Shown here: positions 15,410-24,251 of the stretch, in pieces | Numbering within the stretch: the first letter of the stretch is position 1 | Layout: each line of letters starts with the position of its first letter | Source of the DNA: Oscillatoria sp. FACHB-1407 | Lineage (GTDB): Bacteria; Cyanobacteriota; Cyanobacteriia; Elainellales; Elainellaceae | Length of the DNA stretch: 64,000 nt | Direction: 5' to 3' | Assembly: GCF_014697545.1 (NCBI RefSeq) | Contig: NZ_JACJSA010000018.1 | Span: 62,001 to 126,000 of the forward strand | Position numbers and translations under genes: made by a program | Notes under the pieces: generated by a model | Seen by the model: the letters and a program-made list of their open reading frames with translations, nothing else | What the model was told of the DNA's origin: nothing | The model's database searches: none

Positions 15410-16909
15410 TTACTTCTCTAGGAAAGACAGCAGACGGGGAATATCTAAATACGACTCCACCACATCGCCCAATGAGTCTAGCATTGCCTCACGCTGTTCT
15501 CGATAGTTTGAGATGCCAGTTGGCAAAGACTTTAAGCCGCGCTGTTGGCGCAACCGATTGAGCCATGCTCGTCGCCACGGACCATTGTCAAAGATGCCGT
15601 GCAGATAGGTTCCCAGGATCGATTGGGTAGAGTCTACTACTCCCAAATTCGCATCATCAAACAGAGGCTTGTAGCTGACTGCACCGGATTCACTACTGTC
15701 GTTGTCTACCAGATGGCTACGCCCTTGATGAATTTCATAACCCGTTACGGGTAAGCCAATCTGCGGGAAGTTGGAGGTCACAAGCCGCTGTCGGGCTACT
15801 TTTTGCCCCGTGATAACTGTTTTTAGGGGCAACAAACCTAGCCCCTTATAGCGTCCTTCTTGACCTTCTAAACCTTCTGGGTCTGCTAACAACCGTCCCA
15901 TCATTTGAAAGCCACCGCAGATGCCCATGACCGTTCCACCCGCAGCAGCATAGTTTTGAATGGCTTCTGCCATGCCAGTGCGTTGCATAGCCACTAAGTC
16001 AGCGATCGTTGTTTTTGAGCCGGGAATGATGACCGCATCAGGATAGCCGAGGGAGTCCTTCAGTCCCAAATATTTGACCGTGACGGTGGATTCTGCCTCC
16101 AGGGGGTCAAAGTCAGTGAAGTTGGAGATGCGAGGCAGACGAATGACTGCCACCGTGATTTCGCGAGTAACCGTGCTGGATTGGCGATCGAGCAGTGAGA
16201 GGGAGTCTTCCGCCGGGAAGGAGTGGTCTAACCAGGGAATCACTCCAATAACGGGGATACCTGTCCGTTCTTCAAGCCAGGTGATCCCTGATTGCAAGAG
16301 CGATCGCTGCCCCCGAAACTTATTGATAATCACCCCTTTGATCAGTGCTCGTTCTTCAGGCTCTAGCAACTCCAAAGTGCCAACTACATGAGCAAAAGCA
16401 CCCCCTCGGTCAATATCGACTACTAGTAACGTTGGGGCGTTGAGGTGCTTTGCAATTCGCATGTTTGCCAAATCGCGGTGCTTCAGGTTGATTTCAGCAG
16501 GGCTACCTGCTCCCTCACAGATCAGCAAGTCAAACTCTTCGTTGAGGCGTGTTAACGATTCTTCGATCGCCTGCCAACCGGGTTCAAAAAACTGTTCATA
16601 ATAATCGGCTGCGCCCACTCTACCAACGGCTCTACCTTTGAGCACAACTTGAGAGGTCATATCTCCCTGAGGTTTGAGCAAAATGGGGTTCATCTCAACC
16701 CTCGGCGTTACCCCCGCTGCCCAAGCTTGCACCGCTTGAGCGTGCCCAATTTCACCCCCACTGGCTGTCACATAGGCGTTGAGTGCCATATTTTGCCCTT
16801 TAAAGGGAGCCACCCGCCAACCCCGACGGCATAGGATTCGGCACAGTGCTGCCGTCAACAGTGACTTACCAGCGTGGGATGTGGTGCCCACAACCATAAT
16901 GGCTTTCAT
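15410..16909 (-). CDS. cobQ: cobyric acid synthase (adenosylcobyrinate a,c-diamide amidotransferase)
   Basis: CobQ amidates four carboxyl groups of the corrin ring using glutamine and ATP in cobalamin synthesis. At 499 residues it has normal length. The N-terminal synthetase part starts with the P-loop-like GTTSHAGKS. The C-terminal class I glutamine amidotransferase part has the nucleophile Cys in GICGGFQMMG and the His in GTYLHGIF. A strong GGAGGG ribosome site lies 6 bases before the ATG. It is the first gene of the cobQ-ferredoxin-folK run. I saw no cobalamin riboswitch in the 280 bases upstream. Confidence 0.96.
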   Translation of the reverse strand: MKAIMVVGTTSHAGKSLLTAALCRILCRRGWRVAPFKGQNMALNAYVTASGGEIGHAQAVQAWAAGVTPRVEMNPILLKPQGDMTSQVVLKGRAVGRVGAADYYEQFFEPGWQAIEESLTRLNEEFDLLICEGAGSPAEINLKHRDLANMRIAKHLNAPTLLVVDIDRGGAFAHVVGTLELLEPEERALIKGVIINKFRGQRSLLQSGITWLEERTGIPVIGVIPWLDHSFPAEDSLSLLDRQSSTVTREITVAVIRLPRISNFTDFDPLEAESTVTVKYLGLKDSLGYPDAVIIPGSKTTIADLVAMQRTGMAEAIQNYAAAGGTVMGICGGFQMMGRLLADPEGLEGQEGRYKGLGLLPLKTVITGQKVARQRLVTSNFPQIGLPVTGYEIHQGRSHLVDNDSSESGAVSYKPLFDDANLGVVDSTQSILGTYLHGIFDNGPWRRAWLNRLRQQRGLKSLPTGISNYREQREAMLDSLGDVVESYLDIPRLLSFLEK

Positions 16910-17191
16910 TCAAACCCTCCAAAAAACGTAGCAAATGGGCATCATTTTTCAGCGTCAGAGCTGCGGTGAATTTCCTTCTAAAGATTAACAACTGAATTAA
17001 GTGAGTGTTAAGAGCGGTTAGAGAATGTTGACTATTTGGAGAGGTCGTTAAATCCATTGCAGAGTGCAGACGGGTCTGCTAAACCCACCCGTACCATTTG
17101 CAGATTTATTAAATTCCCGATCTTAGGAGTAAATATGGTGGTCTGGAACACCACCAATTCGCCTTAGTCCCTGGTTTCTCATGGGGTGAAC

Positions 17192-17602
17192 CTACCAGTT
17201 GGGTAGACGAAACCAGCGGTTCAAAAAATTGATCAGGCGATCGCGCCAGGTCGGAGCTAAGAAGGGATGTCCCTGTTGCCACTTTTGCACCAGTTGCCGC
17301 CCCAGCGGAGTGAGCCGAAAGCTATCAGTAAGCCCCTGACCATCGACTTCGCGCCGTAATAGACCCACTTGGGTCAACCAGAGCAGTTCATTCTCAACAA
17401 TCAACTCTGGAAGGGAACGCTGAAGGTAGCCGTTTTTAACACCTTCGGTTGCGGCGATCGCTCTCAGATTGACTCCCTGCCACATCATCGTGGTAAACAA
17501 CTGCACTTGAAACGGAGCGCAGCGCACCGCACGTTCTGCCCGCTCAATGGTGCGTTGGTCATAGCGAATAGATTGTGTCCGGGTGGAGTTGGTCGAGGTC
17601 AT
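17192..17602 (-). CDS. small winged-helix-like cyanobacterial protein
   Basis: The 136-residue protein looks helical with a winged-helix-like centre: FTTMMWQGVNLRAIAATEG, then a wing-like GLLRREVDGQGLTDSFRLTP. The phrase LTPLGRQLVQKW is common at the end of such domains. The C-terminus is Trp/Arg-rich (INFLNRWFRLPNW). I recall a cyanobacterial family of this kind under the label Npun_F0494, but I cannot verify this. A DNA- or RNA-binding role is possible but not shown. It stands alone, 282 bases downstream of the cobQ start. Confidence 0.7.
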   Translation of the reverse strand: MTSTNSTRTQSIRYDQRTIERAERAVRCAPFQVQLFTTMMWQGVNLRAIAATEGVKNGYLQRSLPELIVENELLWLTQVGLLRREVDGQGLTDSFRLTPLGRQLVQKWQQGHPFLAPTWRDRLINFLNRWFRLPNW

Positions 17603-18166
17603 GCTTGAGATTTCGATGATTTTTCTATCTTATTGTTTCCAGTTGTAAAAAAACGAGCAAAATTGAAACTATTTTCACAGGATGTATTAGAACTATGGCA
17701 ATCAGGATAGTGCATCTGTTTTGATGCCTTTTAACTTGACGGATGCCGAGGCAACAAAGGCGTTAGGCAACCTAAGTTCGGGATCAAGATTGTGGCAGTT
17801 GAAACCGCAGACCCGGCGTAAGCTCAGTCGAACCTACAGGCGCAAAACCAACCTGCGTCGGTTCGGCAAATCTTATGATTTCTGGAAGTTCGCCTTTGCG
17901 GACTGCGTCCTGATAGCCGCAGATTTGATTCACCAGAAACTTTACCGATAAGGGGGTTAGAAGAGCGCATTTAGCCCATAGATGCTCAATCCTGCGATCG
18001 CTTTTGCAACAAAACCTGCCGTTACAACAATTTCTTTCCATTTCCTTTTATAAATTTTGAATTAGATGATTTAGTTTGACTTGAATGCGTTATTCTTCAG
18101 GGTTATTTATTGCACTTAAACCCATTGCGCTTAGTTGCTTAGTTATTGGTGTGAGGAGAGACTTCA
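17603..18166. other. 564-base gap with degenerate dispersed element
   Basis: No gene is supported. A plus-strand frame at 17721-17951 simply reads through the repeat element at 17772-17950. The last 100 bases should contain the promoter of the DUF1565 gene, whose ribosome site GAGGAG precedes the ATG at 18167. Confidence 0.6.
17772..17950 (+). repeat. degenerate copy of dispersed palindromic (MITE-like) element
   Basis: The segment follows the same order of blocks as the copy at 27117-27283: AGTTCGGGATCAAGAT, GGCAGTTGAAACCGC, AAAACCAACCTGCGTCGGTT, TTCGCC...CTGATAGCCGC and GATTTGATTCACC. Many substitutions destroy the hairpins, so this is an old copy. Confidence 0.65.
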
Positions 18167-20203
18167 ATGGATTCTACGCAGTCCTGCAATGAAACCAAAG
18201 CAGCCCTAAAACGTGTAGCTGGTCTAGGCATGGTGGCTGTAGCGTTGCTGATCGGAAGTGAAGGGGCGATCGCACAAGACATTCATGCTCCAGCCTCTAC
18301 ACCCCAGACCCTGGCTCAACTCTCGACACCGATCACCGGATATTTTCTATTTGTCAATCCCACCATCGGCAACGATACCGGAGATGGCAGCCAACGCTTT
18401 CCCCTCCGCACCATCACCCGTGCGCTGCAACTCGCGCAACCCAATACCGTAGTTGTGTTGAATGCCGGAACCTACAGCGTCGAAACAGGTGAGGCATTTC
18501 CCCTGGTGCTCAAGCCCGGTGTCACCCTACAAGGAGATGCTGCCAGTCGTGGACGAGGCATTCTGATTCGAGGGGGTGGAGAATTCGTCAGTCCTACCTC
18601 TGCACGGCAAAACGTCACCCTCCTGGGAGCGAATCAATCCTTCATCTCAGGCGTCACAATTACCAACCCCAACCCGCGTGGCTATGCCTTATGGATTGAG
18701 TCGAGTAGCCCAACTGTCACGGCTAGTACTTTCAGCAACAGCACCCACGATGGTATTTCCGTTGTCGGGCATGGGGCACCCCTGATTCAGGGCAATGTGT
18801 TTGTGCAAAATGGGGCGAATGGCATCACCGTGTTTGGCACGGCTCAACCCCAAATTCGAGACAACCTGTTTGAGCGTACGGGCTTTGGCATCAACATTGC
18901 TCAACAGGCGGCTCCTGCTGTAATCAACAACCGTATTGTCAATAATGAGGATGGCATTGTTGTGCAGGGCGATGCGCGCCCGGTTTTGAGAGGCAACACC
19001 ATCGAAGGCAATGAGCGGGATGGACTGGTAGCGATCGCTCGTTCTGTTCCGAACCTGGGCACCACCACCGAACCAGGGCAGAATATCTTCCGTAACAACG
19101 GTCGCTATGACCTCAATACCAGTGCAACCAATCAAACAATCGCTGCCTGGGGCAACGAACTCGCCAGTAATCGCATCCATGGCTCCGTCAATTTGTCGGG
19201 GCAAGCGATCGCCAGTCGCCCTACCAACCCTTCAACTTCGGTCAGACCCACGGCATCGACCTCTGCTCCCGTTGCGATGGTCACTCGTCCCACCAACCCA
19301 TCTGGAAGTTTTGCCGCCTTGCCCTCGTTGCAACCTGCCGCTCCGATCCCTATTCCCGTTCAGCCTGCCCAGGGCACAACTCAACCCACTCGCCCAGAGC
19401 GGTTGCCACTGTTAACCCAAACAGGTCTTAGTTCATCCCGCTCAACCAACCCGACGACCCCCACAAGCAGTGCATTTCCCTCTCCTACCGGGCTTGCTTC
19501 TACCGCGACGACAACACCTGGGGCGATCGAGATTCCCGTTCCCCCTCCTGCCGTTGGTGGAGGACGACCTCCAATTGTCAATCCAACTTCTCCCAATCAA
19601 CTTTCTACCAACTCAACGGCTATAGCATCTCCGTCAGCCATAGCGATCGCACCTGCCAACGGAGTGCGCTCTACTACCCCAGTCCGTGAAGTTGCTGTGC
19701 AGCGTTCCACCCCATCCTCTGCAACAACCGCCATTCCATCGGCATCCTCCACAAGAGCAATCGAGATTCCCGTTCCACCACCACAATCAACTCAAGTCGC
19801 TGCGTCACCCCTGCCCCAACAGACCCCATCACGGGTGAGAACATCGACACCCACCTCATCACCGAACGTGCTGCCCGTCCCCAATGGCAACGTGCCTGTA
19901 GGCAATATTGGGGATATGCCAACGGTGCTGGTTTCTCGCGATCCGCTGCAACGACGCGCCACTGTGCCGCTGCCATCGAATCATGCGGTCGCGTTGGGTT
20001 TACGCTATCGCGTGGTTGTCGAAGCAGAAGATGAAACCACTCAAGCCATGGTGCGATCGCTTATTCCAGGAGCCTTTCGGACACAAGCCAACGGACGCAT
20101 CATGATGCAAGCAGGAGCCTACAGCGATCGCGCCAATGCAGATCAAACAGTTCAGTGGTTAACTGGCAATGGGCTAAGAGCCATGGTGCAACCCCTCAAC
20201 TAA
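18167..20203 (+). CDS. exported DUF1565 parallel-beta-helix protein with C-terminal SPOR-like domain
   Basis: The 678-residue protein has a signal peptide (hydrophobic core GMVAVALLIGS, then EGAIAQ). A right-handed beta-helix of the DUF1565/NosD type follows at about residues 55-345, starting FVNPTIGNDTGDGS and containing many N-rich turns such as NVFVQNGANGITV. Residues 345-570 form a long Pro/Ser/Thr-rich linker that repeats EIPVPPP twice. The last 100 residues (AGAYSDRANADQTVQWL) resemble a SPOR-type peptidoglycan-binding domain. It is probably an envelope protein that reads or binds wall polysaccharide. A GAGGAG ribosome site supports the start. An L,D-transpeptidase gene follows. Confidence 0.87.
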   Translation: MDSTQSCNETKAALKRVAGLGMVAVALLIGSEGAIAQDIHAPASTPQTLAQLSTPITGYFLFVNPTIGNDTGDGSQRFPLRTITRALQLAQPNTVVVLNAGTYSVETGEAFPLVLKPGVTLQGDAASRGRGILIRGGGEFVSPTSARQNVTLLGANQSFISGVTITNPNPRGYALWIESSSPTVTASTFSNSTHDGISVVGHGAPLIQGNVFVQNGANGITVFGTAQPQIRDNLFERTGFGINIAQQAAPAVINNRIVNNEDGIVVQGDARPVLRGNTIEGNERDGLVAIARSVPNLGTTTEPGQNIFRNNGRYDLNTSATNQTIAAWGNELASNRIHGSVNLSGQAIASRPTNPSTSVRPTASTSAPVAMVTRPTNPSGSFAALPSLQPAAPIPIPVQPAQGTTQPTRPERLPLLTQTGLSSSRSTNPTTPTSSAFPSPTGLASTATTTPGAIEIPVPPPAVGGGRPPIVNPTSPNQLSTNSTAIASPSAIAIAPANGVRSTTPVREVAVQRSTPSSATTAIPSASSTRAIEIPVPPPQSTQVAASPLPQQTPSRVRTSTPTSSPNVLPVPNGNVPVGNIGDMPTVLVSRDPLQRRATVPLPSNHAVALGLRYRVVVEAEDETTQAMVRSLIPGAFRTQANGRIMMQAGAYSDRANADQTVQWLTGNGLRAMVQPLN

Positions 20204-20333
20204 CAGGCGATACATTCAGTTGTGCCAGCCGACTCGTTCTCTATGTCGTCCTGCCCACTCCCGATTCCCACCCAATTGGAGATTCCTGTACAAAGGATCT
20301 AGAATACTGTGGGAATAGTGATGTGATCGAGCA

Positions 20334-21020
20334 ATGGCAAGAAACGAACTTCTGTCCCGCAGTTTCATGTTAATGAGCTTTGCGGCAGCGGCATTTTTAG
20401 TCGTTACTCAATGGCAAACCGAGCCAGACCTGGCAGCAGATGAGGCATCGGCGACAACTGTAGTTGCTCCGATGGAGCAAGCTGCCTATGCGGCTGAAAC
20501 CCCAGCTTCCACAGCTTCCAGTCCGACAACAGCTTCGCCCACAGTCGCAACAGCCAGTGCTCCCTCAACTCGCTCTCTTCCCCAGATGACTCCAGGCTTA
20601 TCATCAACACTGCCTAAGTTTTTGGTAGCCGATCTGCCTCGATTAGTGGTGGACTTGAGCGATCGCAAAGTCTATCTCTATAAAGGAGAAGAACTGCAAA
20701 CTACTTATGCAGTCGGCATCGGGCAACCCGGATGGGAAACTCCCATCGGCAATTTTCACATCAACCACATGCAGACCGACCCGATCTGGCAGCACCCCAT
20801 CACTGGGCAAACCATCGCTGCTGGACCTGACAATCCCCTGGGTTCTCGCTGGATTGGCTTTTGGACAAGTCGTAACTACGAGATTGGCTTTCATGGCACG
20901 AACCAACCCGAAACGGTTGGCAAAGCCATCTCCCATGGTTGCCTACGAATGCATGAAGCCGATGTACGAGCGTTATATGAACAGGTCAAAGTTGGTACGC
21001 TGGTTACAGTGCGCCAATAG
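20334..21020 (+). CDS. L,D-transpeptidase (YkuD domain), exported
   Basis: The enzyme cross-links or modifies peptidoglycan through an active-site Cys. The 228-residue protein has an N-terminal hydrophobic signal or anchor (MLMSFAAAAFLVV), an Ala/Ser/Thr/Pro-rich linker to about residue 95, and a YkuD domain at about 100-228. The catalytic motif is intact: HGTNQPETVG supplies the conserved His and SHGCLRMHEAD the conserved His and nucleophile Cys. It lies 130 bases after the DUF1565/SPOR gene on the same strand, consistent with a shared role in the cell wall. Confidence 0.95.
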   Translation: MARNELLSRSFMLMSFAAAAFLVVTQWQTEPDLAADEASATTVVAPMEQAAYAAETPASTASSPTTASPTVATASAPSTRSLPQMTPGLSSTLPKFLVADLPRLVVDLSDRKVYLYKGEELQTTYAVGIGQPGWETPIGNFHINHMQTDPIWQHPITGQTIAAGPDNPLGSRWIGFWTSRNYEIGFHGTNQPETVGKAISHGCLRMHEADVRALYEQVKVGTLVTVRQ

Positions 21021-21132
21021 ATGCATGAGAGTACGGATGGCTGATAAATTCCACATAAATATAATAAAAATGTACTAATTTGACGCTTAAATCCTTGTTG
21101 ATCATTCATAACTGATGGTGGTGGCAAAGGGA

Positions 21133-21166
21133 TTGACTTGTGTCTTAGAAATATGCATAATGCATA
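21133..21166 (+). promoter_or_regulatory. marR promoter with operator palindrome over the -10 box
   Basis: TTGACT (21133-21138) and CATAAT (21156-21161) form a -35/-10 pair with a 17-base spacer. A perfect palindrome TATGCAT-A-ATGCATA (21152-21166) covers the -10 box. It lies 20 bases before the marR start. This is the expected arrangement for MarR autorepression. Confidence 0.75.
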
Positions 21167-21186
21167 CATATTAAACGCCATTCCCT

Positions 21187-21714
21187 ATGGACGATAAACG
21201 AACTCTCAATCTGTTGGGCGCACTGGCGTTGAGCCTCGTTGATAACTTAAACGTAGTGGCGGAAGCCAATGCTGGATATGGTGGCGAGACTCCAGCAGCA
21301 CTGGTGTCGTTAGGAGCAGAACCAGGGATCTCGATCAACGTGCTGCGGCAGATTTTGAATTTGTCTCACCCTGGAACGGTGCGTCTGGTCGATCGCCTGG
21401 AGGCACAGGGTTTAGTAGAACGGCGATCGGGCAGTGACGGCAGAACTCTGGCACTGTTTCTTACAGATGCTGGATCGGAACGACGGCAGGCGATTTTGGC
21501 GGAGCGACGACGACAGTTGCAATTGGCACTCAATGCCCTCACATCCGATGAAGCCAGTCAACTCACCACGTTTTTAGAAAAGATGTTGACCGCGATGACG
21601 ACCGATGAGCAACGTGCTTTTGCGATATGTCGTTTGTGTGATGAGGCGGTGTGTCCGGGCGATCGCTGTCCTGTGGAACAGCAATATTGCCAGTTGAGAC
21701 AGCAATCGAGTTGA
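21187..21714 (+). CDS. MarR-family transcriptional regulator with cysteine-rich tail
   Basis: The 175-residue protein has a winged-helix MarR core. ISINVLRQILNLSHPGTVRL is the helix-turn-helix region near residues 55-75, RLEAQGLVERR the following helix, and GSDGRTLALFLT the wing. The C-terminus carries five cysteines in CRLCDEAVCPGDRC and QQYC, an arrangement (C-x2-C-x4-C-x4-C-x6-C) that could bind metal or form a redox switch. Its gene is followed after 3 bases by an EamA transporter gene, so the regulator probably controls export of a compound. The operator in its own promoter suggests autorepression. Confidence 0.9.
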   Translation: MDDKRTLNLLGALALSLVDNLNVVAEANAGYGGETPAALVSLGAEPGISINVLRQILNLSHPGTVRLVDRLEAQGLVERRSGSDGRTLALFLTDAGSERRQAILAERRRQLQLALNALTSDEASQLTTFLEKMLTAMTTDEQRAFAICRLCDEAVCPGDRCPVEQQYCQLRQQSS

Positions 21715-21717
21715 ACT

Positions 21718-22605
21718 ATGCGTAGAATTGGGCTTCCGTTGGGCTATTCCTTCTGTTGGGGTGTCGGTGTTACCCTGACCAAAATTGCACTGACAGAGAT
21801 TACAGCAACGACTCTGCTAGTGATTCAACTACTCTCCAGTGTGGCATTTCTGGCGATCGCCTGTTATCTCAAAACGCGCCAACTGCCGTTCTCGTTCAGG
21901 CACCTCCACCGAGGGTTCGCTGGCATTTTTGAACCTGCTCTGGCATACATGATTGGTATTTTTGGCGTAGACATGACGACCGCCAGTAACGCTACCTTGA
22001 TCGGATCAAGCGAAGTGATTTTAACGATTTTGCTAGCAGCCGCATTTCTCGGTGAAAGACTGACCCGATGGAAATTGGTGCTAGCCGGAGTTAGCTTTGT
22101 AGGTGTCTTGTTATTAATGCTGGAGAGCTCTAGCGGCAGCGATCAGACTTCTCTCGCTGGTAATCTTTTAGTTTTTGTTGGAACTCTATTTGCTGTATTC
22201 TATGTCCTCTTAAGCAAAAAACAAATTGCGACTGATGATCCGCTTCAACTAACATCTTCCCAACAATTTGTCGGCTTAATCACGACTCTGCTCTGTTTTG
22301 GGGTGTTGTCTCTGCTGAACTCTCACTACGAAGTGCAAGCCACTGAGATTTCACCTCAATTTTGGATGTTGGCGATCGCCTCAGGGGTGATGCAATATGC
22401 GTTAGCTTTCTTGCTCTATCTCACTGCATTACAACACGTCCCCGTCAGCCAGGCTGCCTTTTATGTGGCACTGATTCCAGTGTTTGGTGTTGCCAGTGCG
22501 GTGCTACTGATCGGCGAACAGCCCACTATCGCTCAATGGCTTGGAGGACTTCTGGTGATCGGTTCGTCCTATTATGCCAATCGGTTGCAGCCAACCGCAC
22601 CCTAA
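21718..22605 (+). CDS. EamA/DMT-family membrane transporter
   Basis: The 295-residue protein consists of about ten transmembrane helices in two EamA repeats, as in drug/metabolite exporters. The first repeat ends near LGERLTRWKLVLAG and the second near IGEQPTIAQWLGGLLVIG. These two loops are the classic matching signatures. The substrate cannot be read from sequence. The start follows the marR stop by 3 bases, so the two form an operon and share the operator at 21152. Confidence 0.92.
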   Translation: MRRIGLPLGYSFCWGVGVTLTKIALTEITATTLLVIQLLSSVAFLAIACYLKTRQLPFSFRHLHRGFAGIFEPALAYMIGIFGVDMTTASNATLIGSSEVILTILLAAAFLGERLTRWKLVLAGVSFVGVLLLMLESSSGSDQTSLAGNLLVFVGTLFAVFYVLLSKKQIATDDPLQLTSSQQFVGLITTLLCFGVLSLLNSHYEVQATEISPQFWMLAIASGVMQYALAFLLYLTALQHVPVSQAAFYVALIPVFGVASAVLLIGEQPTIAQWLGGLLVIGSSYYANRLQPTAP

Positions 22606-22615
22606 AGCAACTCTT

Positions 22616-22936
22616 TTACGCACTCTCAGATCTCAAAAAGATGGCACCAACTACCACCAAAAAGATACCGACCAACTTTGTTGCAGTGTAGCCTTCCTTG
22701 AAGAGGAGAATACCAAACAACACAGTACACAAAGCATCTAAGCCTGACACGATCAAACCATTTACACCCAGGTTGGGGTTGCGCGATAACAACCAAATTT
22801 GTAGACTTGCTCCACCCAAAAAGAATAGATAAACCAGGATCGTCGGCACCAATTTTTCGTAACCCTCGGATAACTTCATAAAGATGCCACCGACTGAATA
22901 GGAAAGCGCAGCAATCGTTGCAATAAAGAGATACAT
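22616..22936 (-). CDS. small multidrug-resistance-like / EamA-type membrane protein, one repeat
   Basis: From the ATG at 22936 the protein has 106 residues and four hydrophobic helices, with the end pattern LFKEGYTATKLVGIFLVVVG matching the last helices of an EamA repeat or an SMR protein. Half-size proteins of this type act as dimers. The frame extends to a TTG at 22966, but AGGAG lies inside that extension, 12 bases before the ATG, so the ATG is preferred. The gene is convergent with the full-length EamA gene, with 10 bases between their stop codons. Confidence 0.85.
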   Translation of the reverse strand: MYLFIATIAALSYSVGGIFMKLSEGYEKLVPTILVYLFFLGGASLQIWLLSRNPNLGVNGLIVSGLDALCTVLFGILLFKEGYTATKLVGIFLVVVGAIFLRSESA

Positions 22937-23130
22937 GGCTAGTGTAGACTCCTGATTGTTGGACAAGCGACAGGGCTAAAGGATGAGCAATTACAAAAAG
23001 CCCTGGGGGCAATCGTTTCATCCTGTTGTCTATTTCTATCTCCAGGACGAAAAGACATATGCAACGAGATACAGCCAAGTGGAATATGTTAGTGTCTGGA
23101 CGGAGTAAGAGCCAGAACCACCTGTAAATC

Positions 23131-23763
23131 ATGAGTATTCGTGACACTTTGTTTGGCGATCGCCCCCTCGATATCTGGGGCACCAAAGAAACTGATGGAG
23201 CACCCTGGTTATGGTTTGCCGAGGCGCGTGCTCATCTGGCAGCAGGGCAGCCAGACTTAGCAATTCAAGCGTTTTATCGGGTGGTTAACACACCCAATCT
23301 GGAATCACGTCACTACTTGCAAGCGTGGTATTTCCTGCGCGACTTGGGTGTGATGCCTCCACCAGACCTCGCAAAGCAAGTTTTGGGGGTTGTGGTCGAA
23401 GTCGATCTGGGCGACGGGTTAGATCTGCTGGCAGCATACGCGGATAAATCCGCCCGATACTACAACTACGCAGGTGGAGGGGTGATTTGGGATGCAGGAA
23501 ATGGGTCAACCAACCCGGCAATTCCCGAAGATATTCAGCGACTTCTGGACATTGCAGGTGTGGTGATCAACTACATCGGCCCCTGGGAGGGCGATCGCCC
23601 CGGAGTTCCACCCAGACATTATGCCCGCATCAACCTCTTAACCCCCAGTGGCTTGCACTTTGGAGAGGGTCCGTTTGATGTGCTAAGTGCAGATGAGTTG
23701 GGTGGTCCAATGTTGTCGTCCGCCACTCAACTCATGCTGGACTTGATTAACACGACCAAGTAA
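23131..23763 (+). CDS. conserved-looking cytoplasmic protein of unknown function
   Basis: The 210-residue product begins MSIRDTLFGDRPLDIWG. A helical first half (ARAHLAAGQPDLAIQAFYRV resembles a single TPR-like hairpin) is followed by an acidic C-terminal half with many Gly/Pro turns (PWEGDRPGVPPRHYARINLL). No signal peptide, membrane segment or catalytic motif is visible. I do not recognise the family. The codon use looks normal for the genome. Confidence 0.75.
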   Translation: MSIRDTLFGDRPLDIWGTKETDGAPWLWFAEARAHLAAGQPDLAIQAFYRVVNTPNLESRHYLQAWYFLRDLGVMPPPDLAKQVLGVVVEVDLGDGLDLLAAYADKSARYYNYAGGGVIWDAGNGSTNPAIPEDIQRLLDIAGVVINYIGPWEGDRPGVPPRHYARINLLTPSGLHFGEGPFDVLSADELGGPMLSSATQLMLDLINTTK

Positions 23764-23861
23764 TGGGCGCAGCAATGGGGAGTGGGGACGCACTACCTGA
23801 CTCCTTTCCTCATACCGATTCTCAAAATGACTGCTACAGATCACACCCCACCACCTGCGGC

Positions 23862-24156
23862 ACCTCCCCTTGGTCAGGGGCTACGGTGTATACACATCTT
23901 TGTTTTTTCAATGAGTTTGAGAACCAGGCATTGGGGGATTCTCCCCCAAACCCCCATTGGGGGACGCCACTGCCTCCCCCAAACCCCCTAGCAGAAGGTG
24001 TTTCGGTTAACCCAAAGGCGCGCTTCGCATCTGTACCAAGTACGGGTGCTTCTGTCTTAGCAAGACCCTTGACAATAGCTCAGAGTTCCCCAAAATTGGG
24101 GAATTTAAGGGGCTGAGAGGACTTGTGTATACACGGTAGCCTTGGTAAGGGGAGGT
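23862..24156. mobile_element. 295-bp MITE-like element with inverted ends
   Basis: The left end (23862-23896, ACCTCCCCTTGGTCAGG...TGTATACACA) matches, on the opposite strand, the right end (24124-24156, ACCTCCCCTTACCAAGG...TGTATACACA) over about 33 bases with few differences. The interior has further hairpins (GGGGGATTCTCCCCC, TTCCCCAAAATTGGGGAA) and no credible gene. The frame at 23763-24116 is low-complexity read-through. It fills most of the 488-base gap between 23763 and 24252. Confidence 0.65.
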
Positions 24157-24199
24157 CAGGAGGGGCCAGATGTGTAGCCCTAGAAAATTGAATTGGTAG

Positions 24200-24236
24200 C
24201 AGTCCTCAACACTCAGTCCTCAACACTCAGCACTCT
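24200..24236. repeat. heptamer-type intergenic repeat (CTCAGTC family)
   Basis: AGTCCTCAACACTCAGTCCT-type tandem heptamers just beyond the stop of the histidine kinase gene, the third copy of this family in the window. Confidence 0.7.
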
Positions 24237-24251
24237 GCTTACAACCTAGGT

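Noticed and set aside
17721-17951. 76-residue plus-strand open frame
   Set aside because: It lies wholly in the degenerate repeat element at 17772-17950.
18689-19204. 171-residue minus-strand open frame
   Set aside because: Antisense shadow of the DUF1565 gene, whose signal peptide, beta-helix and linker are clear.
23763-24116. 117-residue plus-strand open frame after the hypothetical gene
   Set aside because: Low-complexity read-through of the inverted-repeat element, starting inside the previous stop region.
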